The translations under genes and the position numbers were made by a program. A model generated the notes under the pieces. It did not search any database. It saw only the letters and a program-made list of their open reading frames with translations, and had not been told where the DNA came from. Positions 1-7,554 of a DNA stretch of 21,631 nt are shown one piece after another; the first letter of the stretch is position 1, and each line of letters begins with the position of its first letter. This DNA comes from an uncultured Parvibacter sp. (GTDB lineage: Bacteria; Actinomycetota; Coriobacteriia; Coriobacteriales; Eggerthellaceae): positions 1 through 21,631 of the forward strand of contig CAJUNI010000035.1 in assembly GCA_910587945.1 (NCBI GenBank), given 5' to 3'.

Positions 1-454
1 CCTGAGCTACATAGCCATCTTCGGTTTTTGTGACATTGCCTTGAGATTGACCCACTGCAAGGCCCTTGATGTCACCGCGCTCACCCGCCGCAGCGCCATC
101 CACCGTAAGATCCAAGTGACCACGCATACAAAACGCAATGGGTCCTTGGGTGGTCTGGAAATTTTTGGCCATATCGGGATACATATAGTTCTTGCGATAG
201 AACATGGAGTGCTTCTCGATGTCACAATTGGTGGCTAAGCCAGCAAGCACGATGGATTCGATGGCAGCCCGATTCGGTACGGGCAGCGCGCCGGGCAAGC
301 CTAAGCATACCGGACAAGTATGGGTGTTGGGGTCGGCCCCAAACTCCAGCTTACAAGAGCAGAACATTTTTGTTTCAAGCGTGGTGAGCTCGGCATGGAT
401 CTCAAGACCGATAACCGCTTCCCAGTCTTGCAATACTTCTTCGAGTTGCTTCAT
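1..454 (-). CDS. gatB: Asp-tRNA(Asn)/Glu-tRNA(Gln) amidotransferase subunit B, 5' part only
   Basis: The N-terminal 151 residues of GatB are present and the gene continues past the left edge. GatB binds the mischarged Glu-tRNA(Gln) or Asp-tRNA(Asn) and carries the kinase/amidotransferase site that uses ammonia supplied by GatA. The start reads MKQLEEVLQDWEAVIGLEIH, containing the family signature around VIGLEIHAEL. Cys32, Cys34, Cys47 and Cys50 (CSC then CPVC) form the zinc site found in a subset of GatB proteins; RKNYMYPDMAKNFQ (about 94-107) is also typical. The ATG lies 2 bases after the gatA stop, and purine-rich sequence inside the end of gatA can serve as ribosome binding site, so translation is probably coupled. 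Identity is very secure; the remaining two thirds are not visible. Confidence 0.96.
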   Translation of the reverse strand, partial: MKQLEEVLQDWEAVIGLEIHAELTTLETKMFCSCKLEFGADPNTHTCPVCLGLPGALPVPNRAAIESIVLAGLATNCDIEKHSMFYRKNYMYPDMAKNFQTTQGPIAFCMRGHLDLTVDGAAAGERGDIKGLAVGQSQGNVTKTEDGYVAQ

Positions 455-456
455 GA

Positions 457-1947
457 CTATTCACCCACCTTTCCCTGAGCAAAGGCCGGTGCCACTGGTG
501 CCACCCCATAGGCCTGCTCAAGAACCCAAGCCGCCTGGAGCATATTCTCGTCTTTAAAGGGTGGTGCGATGAGCTGCACACCAACCGGCATGCCACTCTC
601 ACGACCCAACCCTACCGGCATAGCCATGCCGCCGTTGCCTGCAATATTGATAGAAATCGTAAACATGTCCGAAAGATACATTTCGGTTGGATCCCCAATT
701 TCGCCAAACTTAAAGGCTGTACGCGGGGCCACGGGGGCTAAGATCACGTCCACCTGGGTAAACGCCTCAAGATAGTCTTGAGTAATGAGCGTGCGTACCT
801 GTTGAGCTGGATAGTAATAGGTGTCATAAACGCCTGCTGAGAGCAAATAACTGCCGAGCATAATGCGACGGCGAGCTTCCGGCCCAAAGCCCTTGGCACG
901 ACTGGCTTCATATTGAGAACCAAGGTCACTATGATCCGGGTCGCAATAGCCATAGCGTACCGAATCAAAGCGGGCCAAGTTAGAGAACGCCTCGCAGGGC
1001 CCCAATACATAGTAAGCACTCATGGCTGCTTGGGCATGAGGAAGCGAAACTTCAATGAGCTCAGCTCCAGCTTCCTGGAGCTTGGTTGCTGCTTCTTGCA
1101 CCTTCTCCTTTACTTCCGCCGTGAGTCCTTCGGCTTCCATAAACGCGGGCACTACTCCCACGCGCAAACCTTTAGCGCCCTTACCTAACACCGCCGTGAA
1201 GTCGGTAGTGATGTCTTGGCTTGTGCAGTCATGGGGATCATGGCCGGCCAAGGCATTGAGGGTAAGAGCGGCATCCTCCACGCTTCGCGCAAACGGACCA
1301 ACCTGGTCAAGAGAGCTACCAAAAGCCACCACACCGTAGCGAGAAACCACGCCATAGGTGGGTTTTACGGCCACGATGCCGCAGAACGAACCGGGTTGAC
1401 GAATAGATCCGCCGGTATCCGAGCCCAACGTCACCGGCACCATGCCGGCTGCCACCGCCGCAGCACTGCCGCCCGAGGAGCCCCCGGGTACGCGCTCTAA
1501 GTCCCAGGGGTTGCGCGTCGGACCAAAAGCGGAAGTCTCGGTGGAAGAGCCGAAGGCAAACTCATCCATATTAAGCTTGCCAATGGGAATTGCGCCGGCA
1601 TCCAAAGTGCGCTGAACGCAGGTGGCCGTATAGGGCGACACATAATTGCGCAGCATATTCGAAGAGCAGGTGGTATGCGTGCCCTCGAGATTCATGTTGT
1701 CCTTGTAGCCCACTGGCACTCCGGCTAAGGGGCCGAGCTCTTGCAACCGACCTTCAGCAACAGCAGCATCAACCCGCGCTGCTTGCTCAAGCGCTTGAGC
1801 CTCAGTGGTCTCAAGAAACGCATGTACCTGCTCATCTACCGCTTGAATCCGTACAAAGACGGCTTCAGTCATCTCTTTGGCAGAAAACTCTTTCTGAGTA
1901 AGTCCTGCTTGAATGGTGGCAATGCTTTGAGAACCAAAGTCTGCCAT
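457..1947 (-). CDS. gatA: Asp-tRNA(Asn)/Glu-tRNA(Gln) amidotransferase subunit A
   Basis: Amidase-signature glutaminase subunit of GatCAB. It hydrolyses glutamine and channels ammonia to GatB so that Glu-tRNA(Gln) and Asp-tRNA(Asn) become Gln-tRNA and Asn-tRNA. At 496 aa it has the normal full length. The Lys-cisSer-Ser triad is visible as Lys82 (GVPVGYKDN), Ser157 (PGGSSGGSAA) and Ser181 (DTGGSIRQP), each three positions later than in the well-studied S. aureus enzyme. The ATG overlaps the gatC stop by one base (TAATG), with an AAGGGGG-like ribosome binding site inside gatC, so gatC-gatA-gatB form one coupled operon. Carrying GatCAB implies that at least one of GlnRS or AsnRS is missing or insufficient in this organism; that is general knowledge of the pathway and cannot be tested here. 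Confidence 0.98.
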   Translation of the reverse strand: MADFGSQSIATIQAGLTQKEFSAKEMTEAVFVRIQAVDEQVHAFLETTEAQALEQAARVDAAVAEGRLQELGPLAGVPVGYKDNMNLEGTHTTCSSNMLRNYVSPYTATCVQRTLDAGAIPIGKLNMDEFAFGSSTETSAFGPTRNPWDLERVPGGSSGGSAAAVAAGMVPVTLGSDTGGSIRQPGSFCGIVAVKPTYGVVSRYGVVAFGSSLDQVGPFARSVEDAALTLNALAGHDPHDCTSQDITTDFTAVLGKGAKGLRVGVVPAFMEAEGLTAEVKEKVQEAATKLQEAGAELIEVSLPHAQAAMSAYYVLGPCEAFSNLARFDSVRYGYCDPDHSDLGSQYEASRAKGFGPEARRRIMLGSYLLSAGVYDTYYYPAQQVRTLITQDYLEAFTQVDVILAPVAPRTAFKFGEIGDPTEMYLSDMFTISINIAGNGGMAMPVGLGRESGMPVGVQLIAPPFKDENMLQAAWVLEQAYGVAPVAPAFAQGKVGE

Positions 1948-2258
1948 TAGCGATCGCCCCCTTCGCCCAGGATCGAAGGAATCAAGAAGCAGCCTTCTTC
2001 TTGCTTCGGCGCATTCTCGAGAGCTTCTGATTGGGTAAAGCTTGTACCTTCCACATCTTCGCGCATCACGTTTGACAGCCCGCCGATGGGATGAAATGTA
2101 GGCTCAACCCCGTCAAGGTCGTATTCAGTAATGGGCTTGAGACTCTCAATGATGGCATTGAGATCAGCAGTCATGGTAACCACTTCTTCAGCAGAAAGGC
2201 CGATACGCGTGTATTCAGCAATACCGCGCACGTCACTTTCGGTCAAATGCTGGGTCAT
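1947..2258 (-). CDS. gatC: Asp-tRNA(Asn)/Glu-tRNA(Gln) amidotransferase subunit C
   Basis: Small (103 aa) chaperone-like subunit that wraps around GatA and stabilises the GatAB complex. The family pattern is clear: an N-terminal helix with LTESDVRGIAEYTRIGLSAEE, a middle LNAIIESLKPI, and the extended segment leading to the conserved VEPTFHP and a late MREDV. Length is typical (about 95-105 aa). It is first in the operon, directly upstream of gatA with a one-base overlap. The region before the ATG has no strong Shine-Dalgarno, only GAAGAAAG and GGGG stretches. A possible -10 (TATCAT, 2297-2302) lies about 40 bases upstream. Confidence 0.95.
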   Translation of the reverse strand: MTQHLTESDVRGIAEYTRIGLSAEEVVTMTADLNAIIESLKPITEYDLDGVEPTFHPIGGLSNVMREDVEGTSFTQSEALENAPKQEEGCFLIPSILGEGGDR

Positions 2259-2296
2259 AAGGCGCCCCGCTTTCTTCTACAGGAATCAACCTGCCT

Positions 2297-2302
2297 ATGA
2301 TA
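2297..2302 (-). promoter_or_regulatory. possible -10 box of the gatCAB operon
   Basis: TATCAT on the minus strand, 38 bases before the gatC ATG. No convincing -35 lies 16-18 bases further up, so this is a weak prediction based on one hexamer and position. Confidence 0.25.
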
Positions 2303-2442
2303 GCAAAGCACCCCCACTCAACAGGCCGCACACCCAAGAGCGACTAAGATTTCATGAAGAACGACCGCCGAATGTTCATGATGGAGGCAGCGAAAGAATC
2401 CCGCGGAATGCATCGGTACTTCGATGCTTAGGAATGGCGGTT

Positions 2443-3177
2443 TTAAGAATTCGTCTTTACCGCTGCGAGAGCTGCTTTAGTGAGGAGCGTGCCAGTAGGC
2501 ACTAATGCTGCCAGACACGGGAAACTCGGCTTCTGAGATAAGAGCGAACCCGGCGCAAGCCCTAAGGCTCTTTCCTCATCTGCAAGCCCTGCACGAATCG
2601 CCGCCTTACTAAGTCCGGCACGACGCAATGGTGATAGTACTCCCTGCTCTTTGAGTGCCTGAAAGCCAGGACGCCGCAAGGGATCATCGGTGCCATTGGT
2701 GCCATCCACAAGAGGAATGCCCGAAGCACTCCTCGACGACCCCTCACATACCCTTTCTTGCCGAAGCGCCTGCTCAATGCTGCGGAAGATTACCTTCTTG
2801 CATTCATAACAACGTAGCGGCGTGTTAGCCCGTACTTGCTCCTGGCTCAAAATATCAAGTTCGAGAATCTTCAGTTCAATATTCAGGAGCTCGGCCACAC
2901 GTTCGGCGTCATCCAATTCTTCCTGGGGCTGAAACACGCTCTGCACTTGATAGGCCCGTACCACACAACCCGCTCGTTTTGCCCGCGCCATCAAATAGGC
3001 AGAGTCCGTACCCCCAGAAAACGCCAAAGCGAGCTCAGGGGTACGGGCCAAAAAGGCCTCAAGAGGTTCAACGCCAAGCTGTTGTCCCGCACCGGTGTCA
3101 GGAGCATCCGGAGCGAGCAGAGACTCATAGGCAGGAAACAAACCCGATGGCTCTGCACTGGAAGTCTGCTGCATCAT
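2443..3177 (-). CDS. larE: LarE-like ATP-dependent sacrificial sulfur transferase, C-terminally truncated and degenerate
   Basis: PP-loop ATP pyrophosphatase of the LarE family, which adenylates the pyridinium dicarboxylate precursor and donates a cysteine sulfur while making the nickel-pincer cofactor of lactate racemase-type enzymes. SGGTDS at residues 54-59 is the PP-loop. VDGTNGTDDPLRRPG (157-171) matches the family DG..DD.R.G block. Cys221 in KPSFPCLA aligns with the sulfur-donor Cys (Cys176 in L. plantarum LarE), and a CxxC pair is present at 123 and 126. Two things look wrong. The usual S-R-(I/F)-P-Y-G after the Cys reads A-L-V-P-T-G, losing the conserved Arg. The protein stops about 20 residues later, where LarE normally continues for about 80-90. 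A faint continuation exists in another frame (see findings). No larB, larC or larA is nearby. A purine-rich ribosome binding site precedes the ATG pair at 3177/3174. It may be a recent pseudogene. Confidence 0.75.
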   Translation of the reverse strand: MMQQTSSAEPSGLFPAYESLLAPDAPDTGAGQQLGVEPLEAFLARTPELALAFSGGTDSAYLMARAKRAGCVVRAYQVQSVFQPQEELDDAERVAELLNIELKILELDILSQEQVRANTPLRCYECKKVIFRSIEQALRQERVCEGSSRSASGIPLVDGTNGTDDPLRRPGFQALKEQGVLSPLRRAGLSKAAIRAGLADEERALGLAPGSLLSQKPSFPCLAALVPTGTLLTKAALAAVKTNS

Positions 3178-3264
3178 CGGCTATTCCTTTCCCTCCTCTT
3201 CATCTAGGCTCTGCTCGCAAACCAACCCAGGTAGTTAAACAACCCAGGAGTACGACCCCTGCTT

Positions 3265-4338
3265 CTAGACGTTGAACTTGAAGTGCATGACGTCGCCGTC
3301 CTGCACCACATAGTCCTTGCCCTCTTGGCGCAGCTTACCCGCATCCCGACAGCCCTTTTCGCCACCAAGAGCTACGTAATCCTCGAACGATGCTGTCTCA
3401 GCCTTAATAAAGCCGCGTTCAAAATCGCTATGAATAACGCCGGCAGCCTGAGGCGCTTTCACCCCAATGGGAATCGTCCAAGCCCGGGTTTCCGTTTCGC
3501 CGCTCGTGAAATAGCTTTGCAGACCCAACAGGTGATAGGCTTCATGAATCAAGCGAGCAAGACCGCTCTCACTCAAGCCCAAGGCCTCTAAATACTCCGC
3601 CGCTTCTTCTGGGTCCATCTCTGAAAGCTCGGCAATGTCAGCTTCCACCTTGGCAGAAATAGGTACCGGAATGCAGCCATCAATTTCCGGGAGTTCAGCA
3701 TCTACCGCATCTTCATCCACGTTGGCAATGTAGAGCATGGGTTTCATGGTCAAGAGATGGAGCTCGTAAATAGCTGCCCGCTCATCTTCGCTAAGCTCCA
3801 GCGTCCGGGCGCGATGACCCTCATTGAGTCCCTCAAGCACCTTCTTAGCCGTCTCAAGCTTCTTGACGCCTGCTTTATCGCGCTTTGCTTCTTTTTCGAG
3901 ACGCGGGATTGCTTTTTCGAGGGTTGCGATGTCGGCAAGAATGAGCTCCGTTTTGATGGTGTCTACATCTGAAAGTGGATCAACGGTGCCTGCTACGTGA
4001 GTCACATCGGGATCTTTAAAGAATCGCACTACCTCAGCAATGGCGTCGGTCTCGCGGATATTGGCCAGAAACTGATTTCCCAAACCCTCACCTTGGCTTG
4101 CCCCGGCCACCAGTCCTGCGATGTCGACAAACTCTACGGTGGCAGGCACAATTTTTGCCGGATGATCAATGGCTGCAAGCGCATCAAGGCGCGTATCTGG
4201 CACCGGCACGATGCCTACGTTGGGTTCAATCGTGGCAAACGGATAGTTAGCGGCCAGGCCGCCCTTGTTGGTAAGAGCTGTAAAAAGGGTAGATTTCCCC
4301 ACGTTGGGTAAACCGACGATACCAATAGAAAGCGCCAT
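3265..4338 (-). CDS. ychF: YchF/Ola1-family ribosome-associated ATPase
   Basis: Obg-superfamily P-loop ATPase that binds ribosomes and favours ATP over GTP; it is linked to translation and to redox-stress responses in other bacteria. The protein is 357 aa, against about 363 for the E. coli protein. The Walker A/G1 is GLPNVGKST (9-17), the switch region contains NVGIVPVPD, G3 is DIAGLVAGASQGEGLGN, and the altered G4 site reads NVDED, as expected for an ATP-preferring member. A coiled-coil-like Lys/Glu-rich insertion follows (around 140-175). The C-terminal TGS domain (about 275-357) ends with the signature of GFIKAE, DY and KEGKDYVVQDGD-type residues. The start has nearby AGGA/AGGAG motifs. 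It sits alone between the larE-like gene and a hairpin terminator. Confidence 0.97.
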   Translation of the reverse strand: MALSIGIVGLPNVGKSTLFTALTNKGGLAANYPFATIEPNVGIVPVPDTRLDALAAIDHPAKIVPATVEFVDIAGLVAGASQGEGLGNQFLANIRETDAIAEVVRFFKDPDVTHVAGTVDPLSDVDTIKTELILADIATLEKAIPRLEKEAKRDKAGVKKLETAKKVLEGLNEGHRARTLELSEDERAAIYELHLLTMKPMLYIANVDEDAVDAELPEIDGCIPVPISAKVEADIAELSEMDPEEAAEYLEALGLSESGLARLIHEAYHLLGLQSYFTSGETETRAWTIPIGVKAPQAAGVIHSDFERGFIKAETASFEDYVALGGEKGCRDAGKLRQEGKDYVVQDGDVMHFKFNV

Positions 4339-4366
4339 GAGATTCCTATCTCCTAAACATAGATAA

Positions 4367-4395
4367 AGGACGACTGCTTAAAAAGCAGCCGTCCT
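4367..4395 (-). terminator. hairpin terminator after the NSS symporter gene
   Basis: Two 6-bp perfect arm segments (AGGACG/CGTCCT and CTGCTT/AAGCAG) are separated by one mismatch and closed by an AAA loop. It lies 35 bases after the symporter stop and 28 bases before the ychF start. The T-run on the minus side is short (TTTAT), so termination may be partial. Confidence 0.65.
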
Positions 4396-4430
4396 ATTGT
4401 AGAGCTTTTAGGGGCGTTGTCTTCCCTTCG

Positions 4431-5810
4431 TTACATAGAGAAGAACCCGAATTGGGCCGCCACGTAGGCAACCAAAATGATGATCACCAAAACCGGGGCC
4501 ACATACTTGATCATAACGGACCAAGCGCCTGCCGGCTTGAAGGGTGCAGAGATGCGCACCTCATCAATAAGCGTTTTCGGCTTGATGATCCAGCCCACAA
4601 AGATGCAGGTGAGCAACGCAACGATAGGCATCAATACTGAATTCGAGAAGAAGTCGGCAAAGTCAAGCAGCGAGCTGCCCGCACCAAGCGGCTCAATGAA
4701 ATCGAGGATGTTGTAGCCAGCGTTAATGATCGAGCCCACAATGAGCACAAAGGCGATAACGATGGCAAAGGCCTTCTTACGAGCACACTTCAATCCGTCT
4801 TGGACGATGGATACCAGGGTTTCCGTCAAGGAAATAGCACTGGTCAAGGCGGCAAACAATACCAGGAGGAAGAACACGAAACCGATGATTGCCGCGACCG
4901 AACCCATGCCCGTAAACACCGAGGGCAGCGTAATAAACATAAGGCTCGGACCGGCTTGGGTAGCCACGGCCTCACCAGAGCCCATAGCCACAAAGGCAGC
5001 CGGAACAATCATCAAACCAGCCAAGAAGGATACGCCCACATCAAAGCCACCGATGCGCACTACTGACGAGGTGAGGCTATCCTTTTTGTTCAGATAGGAG
5101 CCGTAGGTAATCATGATGCCCATAGCCAACGACAAGCTGTAGAACATCTGGCCCAGCGCACTAATTACCAGCTCAGGCGAGAACTTAGAGAAGTCCGGCA
5201 AGAGGTAGTAGGCTGCACCCTCTAATGCACCTGGCTGAATGAGGGTATAGATGGCAATAATGACCGCCATCACAATCAACGCCGGCATCATGACCAGATT
5301 GGCCTTTTCGATACCACCCTTAACGCCCAAACCAACGATGATAAATACAAGCGCCATAAAGATAGCCATCCAGATATAGCTATCAACGGGACTGGTAATA
5401 AAGCCCGTAAAGAAGCCGCCACCATCAGCCATGGCGTCAACTTCAGCTACCACATAGCCTGCCGTATAGCGAGCTACCCAGCCGCCAATAATGCAGTAGT
5501 AGGGTGTGATAATAAACGGCACCGCTGAAGCAAGAATACCGATGAAGGAATACTGCTTACCAAACGCTTTAAACGCACCAATTGCCGAAAGTCCCGTCTT
5601 GCGTCCAAGAGCCGTTTCCAGCAGCAATAACGAAACGCCGAAGGTAAATACCAACAGCAAATAGGTAATAAGGAAGGTGCCTCCACCATACTTAGCTGCT
5701 AAGTATGGGAAACGCCACATATTTCCCAGACCCACTGCGGAGGCAGCAGCCGCAAGAATAAACGCCCACTTACCTGACCAGGCAGCACGGGGGGTGCTAG
5801 AGTCCGCCAT
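4431..5810 (-). CDS. sodium-dependent symporter, neurotransmitter:sodium symporter (NSS/SNF) family
   Basis: Polytopic inner-membrane protein (459 aa from the chosen start) expected to couple sodium entry to uptake of an amino acid or related amine. The diagnostic TM1 segment is AVGLGNMWRFPYL, the unwound sodium- and substrate-binding helix of the LeuT fold. It is followed by GGGTFLITYLL in TM2 and about nine further hydrophobic helices, giving roughly 11 TMs as in MhsT and TnaT. An earlier in-frame TTG at 5825 would add MRGVF. The ATG at 5810 is preferred because AGAGGGG lies 5 bases before it and overlaps those extra codons. A good -10 (TATAAT) is upstream and a hairpin follows, so it looks monocistronic. 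Substrate cannot be told from sequence alone. Confidence 0.93.
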   Translation of the reverse strand: MADSSTPRAAWSGKWAFILAAAASAVGLGNMWRFPYLAAKYGGGTFLITYLLLVFTFGVSLLLLETALGRKTGLSAIGAFKAFGKQYSFIGILASAVPFIITPYYCIIGGWVARYTAGYVVAEVDAMADGGGFFTGFITSPVDSYIWMAIFMALVFIIVGLGVKGGIEKANLVMMPALIVMAVIIAIYTLIQPGALEGAAYYLLPDFSKFSPELVISALGQMFYSLSLAMGIMITYGSYLNKKDSLTSSVVRIGGFDVGVSFLAGLMIVPAAFVAMGSGEAVATQAGPSLMFITLPSVFTGMGSVAAIIGFVFFLLVLFAALTSAISLTETLVSIVQDGLKCARKKAFAIVIAFVLIVGSIINAGYNILDFIEPLGAGSSLLDFADFFSNSVLMPIVALLTCIFVGWIIKPKTLIDEVRISAPFKPAGAWSVMIKYVAPVLVIIILVAYVAAQFGFFSM

Positions 5811-5814
5811 GAAA

Positions 5815-5822
5815 ACCCCTCT
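5815..5822 (-). promoter_or_regulatory. ribosome binding site that sets the symporter start
   Basis: AGAGGGG on the minus strand with a 5-base spacer (TTTTC) to the ATG at 5810. It lies inside the codons of the longer TTG-start reading, which argues against that start. Confidence 0.6.
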
Positions 5823-5885
5823 CAATACAATAAACCCAGGCCTTGATCACTCCCCTGACCAGACCCTAAACAATGCAATTGAAGG

Positions 5886-5891
5886 ATTATA
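5886..5891 (-). promoter_or_regulatory. -10 box of the symporter gene
   Basis: Perfect TATAAT on the minus strand, about 75 bases before the chosen ATG. The -35 position (17-base spacer) reads GGTGTT, a poor match. The rest of the stretch from 5823 to 6022 shows no gene I can support. Confidence 0.5.
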
Positions 5892-6022
5892 GACATCTTC
5901 TCTTTAGGAACACCGAAATAAGGGTCTCTCGTCCGGATGACGGTTGAATCCCTAGGCTCGATGACATCGGCGAAGACTCAAGCGGTTACGAGCGCGAACC
6001 ACAATCGCTCCGTAATGAGGCA

Positions 6023-6295
6023 TTACACCAGCAGCAGAGCATTGACTGCGGCTAAGTGGCCACCCCCAAATTCAAAAAGGCAAAACTGACGATCCCGGCT
6101 CTCGTAGAGTAGGCTCAAATCTGCAGGAGCAGAAGCACTCTGACAAGACGATGTCGTTGGAGGTACTGGCGTACTCCATTCATTGAGAGGCGCCGGAGCG
6201 TCCAGTAAACAAGCGCCAGAACCTATCCCGTGCGTTTTCCCATGAGAAGCCATCGCAGGAGTTGAAATGCAGGTGGTATATTGCATAGCTTTCAT
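6023..6295 (-). CDS. unrecognised 90-aa protein translationally linked to truA
   Basis: I do not recognise this gene. The case for it being real is translational: AGGAG (6301-6305) sits exactly 5 bases before the ATG and shares two bases with the truA stop codon, and the gene begins 8 bases after truA, a tight operon arrangement. The first two thirds are rich in Ser, Pro, Ala and Thr with scattered Cys, lacking obvious domains, signal peptide or membrane helix. The C-terminal 30 residues look more protein-like, with YESRDRQFCLFEF, GGGHL and AVNALLLV, resembling a short beta-strand motif of the form R-x-C-L-F-E...GHL-x-AV. Codon use is ordinary. It could be a small real protein whose C-terminal motif is the conserved part, or a chance ORF. 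The longer reading up to 6466 only reads through truA out of frame. Confidence 0.5.
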   Translation of the reverse strand: MKAMQYTTCISTPAMASHGKTHGIGSGACLLDAPAPLNEWSTPVPPTTSSCQSASAPADLSLLYESRDRQFCLFEFGGGHLAAVNALLLV

Positions 6296-6300
6296 GGGCG

Positions 6301-6305
6301 CTCCT
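6301..6305 (-). promoter_or_regulatory. ribosome binding site overlapping the truA stop
   Basis: AGGAG overlaps the truA TAG codon and is spaced 5 bases from the ATG at 6295. This arrangement is typical of translational coupling and is the main support for the small downstream gene. Confidence 0.5.
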
Positions 6306-7329
6306 ATAAACAAACCGATGCCTGGTCCCACTGAGCGGGCCAGGTCGCTTCCGACAATATCGTGAGATTCAGGGGATACCCCACAGACCACAGTACTAAA
6401 CCAGCGGCTGGAGCATTCTCCCCTGCCGCTTGGCGATCCCGCGCTGCCAGCACCGATGCCACCCAAGCAGGCTCTCTGCGGCCACGACCCACTGCCACCA
6501 AGGTGCCGACAATAGCGCGCACCATAGAATGCAAAAAGGCATTGCCAATAATGGTAATTTGCAGCATCGGCTCTCCACAGAGTTCCGCATCCTCAAGGGC
6601 AATGGACTCAATGGAGCGAATCGTAGACTTGCCCTTGGCTGAAGCCGCCATACAAAAGCTGGCAAAATCATGCTCTCCCACCAGATAGTGGGCGGCTGCG
6701 GTCATTGCCTCAAGATCAAGGGGCTTTCCTAAATCCCAGCAACGACCTTCATTAAGTACCGATCGATAGGGCGTTGTGGAAATGAAATATCGGTACTCGC
6801 GATTGAGCGCATCAAAGCGTGCCGAAAATCCGGCAGGCATTAGCGCTATTGCTTTGATAGTGATAGCAGTATCCACCAAGGCATTAAGAGAACGACACCA
6901 TCCGTGAGGCGTGCGCAGCATCATTTCCGCACGGTCAGCTTCAAAGGACACAATCTGGCTGCGGCAGTGCACTCCACGATCCGTCCGTCCGGCGCACACC
7001 ACCTCTACCGGGCGTCGCATAAGTAACGATAAGGCCTGCTCGATCTCCCCTTGTACCGTAAACCCCTGAGGTTGCTTTGCAAATCCCGAGAATTGAGTCC
7101 CGTCATAGGCGATCTCAAGAGCGACCGCGCTATCACGCTCTGCCTGGGAGGCGCGTTCTTTAAGAGAAGGACGATGAATAGGAGTTGTACCCGAAGGAGA
7201 TTGGGTCTCTAGGAAATCGATAGCTTCAGTCTCTTCTACCGAAACACAACAAGACTCATCGCAGGAATACGATGAGTGAACTTCCGGCGAAATGAATGCC
7301 GGGTTATGAGACGACCGAGGCGTCTCCAT
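6304..7329 (-). CDS. truA: tRNA pseudouridine(38-40) synthase TruA, with N-terminal extension
   Basis: Converts uridines 38-40 in the anticodon arm of many tRNAs to pseudouridine. The catalytic Asp is Asp117 in CAGRTDRGVH. LNREYRYFI and the C-terminal FLHSMVRAIVGTLVAVGRG are further hallmarks. The TruA fold starts at about residue 69 (VALEIAYDGTQFSGFAKQ), so the protein (341 aa) carries about 68 extra N-terminal residues that are Ser/Glu-rich and include a CDESCC cluster. The start at 7329 is chosen because AAGGAG lies 6 bases upstream. The longer reading to 7398 would place that site inside the coding region. No Met closer to the fold is available. An extended -10 lies about 75 bases upstream. 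A small gene follows 8 bases downstream. Confidence 0.94.
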   Translation of the reverse strand: METPRSSHNPAFISPEVHSSYSCDESCCVSVEETEAIDFLETQSPSGTTPIHRPSLKERASQAERDSAVALEIAYDGTQFSGFAKQPQGFTVQGEIEQALSLLMRRPVEVVCAGRTDRGVHCRSQIVSFEADRAEMMLRTPHGWCRSLNALVDTAITIKAIALMPAGFSARFDALNREYRYFISTTPYRSVLNEGRCWDLGKPLDLEAMTAAAHYLVGEHDFASFCMAASAKGKSTIRSIESIALEDAELCGEPMLQITIIGNAFLHSMVRAIVGTLVAVGRGRREPAWVASVLAARDRQAAGENAPAAGLVLWSVGYPLNLTILSEATWPAQWDQASVCL

Positions 7330-7335
7330 AGTGTG

Positions 7336-7341
7336 CTCCTT
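7336..7341 (-). promoter_or_regulatory. ribosome binding site that sets the truA start
   Basis: AAGGAG on the minus strand with a 6-base spacer to the ATG at 7329. It decides between this start and the in-frame upstream ATG codons at 7398 and 7344. Confidence 0.7.
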
Positions 7342-7402
7342 CATCTGGGCTGCCTCTAGGAGCCCGAGTGGATTTAAAGTGTGTTTCGATAAAGGCAACG
7401 TT

Positions 7403-7430
7403 ATTCTATCAGGTTTTTCTCAGAGCAAAA
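7403..7430 (-). promoter_or_regulatory. probable extended -10 promoter for truA
   Basis: TGATAGAAT (7403-7411) matches the TGn plus -10 pattern. TTTTGC (7425-7430), 16 bases upstream of the hexamer, is a weak -35. It lies immediately downstream of the topA terminator hairpin, which is where a new transcription unit would be expected to begin. Confidence 0.4.
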
Positions 7431-7463
7431 GAAACCGCCCCTCTACCCCAGGTAGACGGGCGG
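7424..7463 (-). terminator. intrinsic terminator after topA
   Basis: On the minus strand, CCGCCC plus GTCTACC pairs with GGTAGAG plus GGGCGG (one mismatch, 3-base loop; 7435-7463), followed directly by the T-rich tail TTTCTTTTGC. It lies about 90 bases beyond the topA stop. This is the strongest terminator in the window. Confidence 0.85.
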
Positions 7464-7554
7464 TATTCGGAACAGAAATTCTCTACCGTTTTATAGTCCA
7501 GCCACTAACGGCGCCGTACTTGCTCCCTCAAAGGGGCTCGCCAACCGCTGTTAC

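Noticed and set aside
2091..2505. Plus-strand ORFs across gatC and the larE-like gene
   Set aside because: Out-of-frame shadows of minus-strand genes with no ribosome binding sites or motifs.
6012..6026. Hairpin GTAATG-AGG-CATTAC as a terminator of the truA operon
   Set aside because: Only 6 bp, AT-containing, overlaps the stop codon and lacks a T-run.
5961..6086. Plus-strand 41-codon ORF in the gap before truA's partner gene
   Set aside because: No ribosome binding site, no recognisable motif, and partly antisense to the small minus-strand gene.
6023..6466. Longer 147-aa reading of the small gene after truA
   Set aside because: Its first 57 codons overlap truA out of frame; the internal ATG at 6295 has the ribosome binding site.
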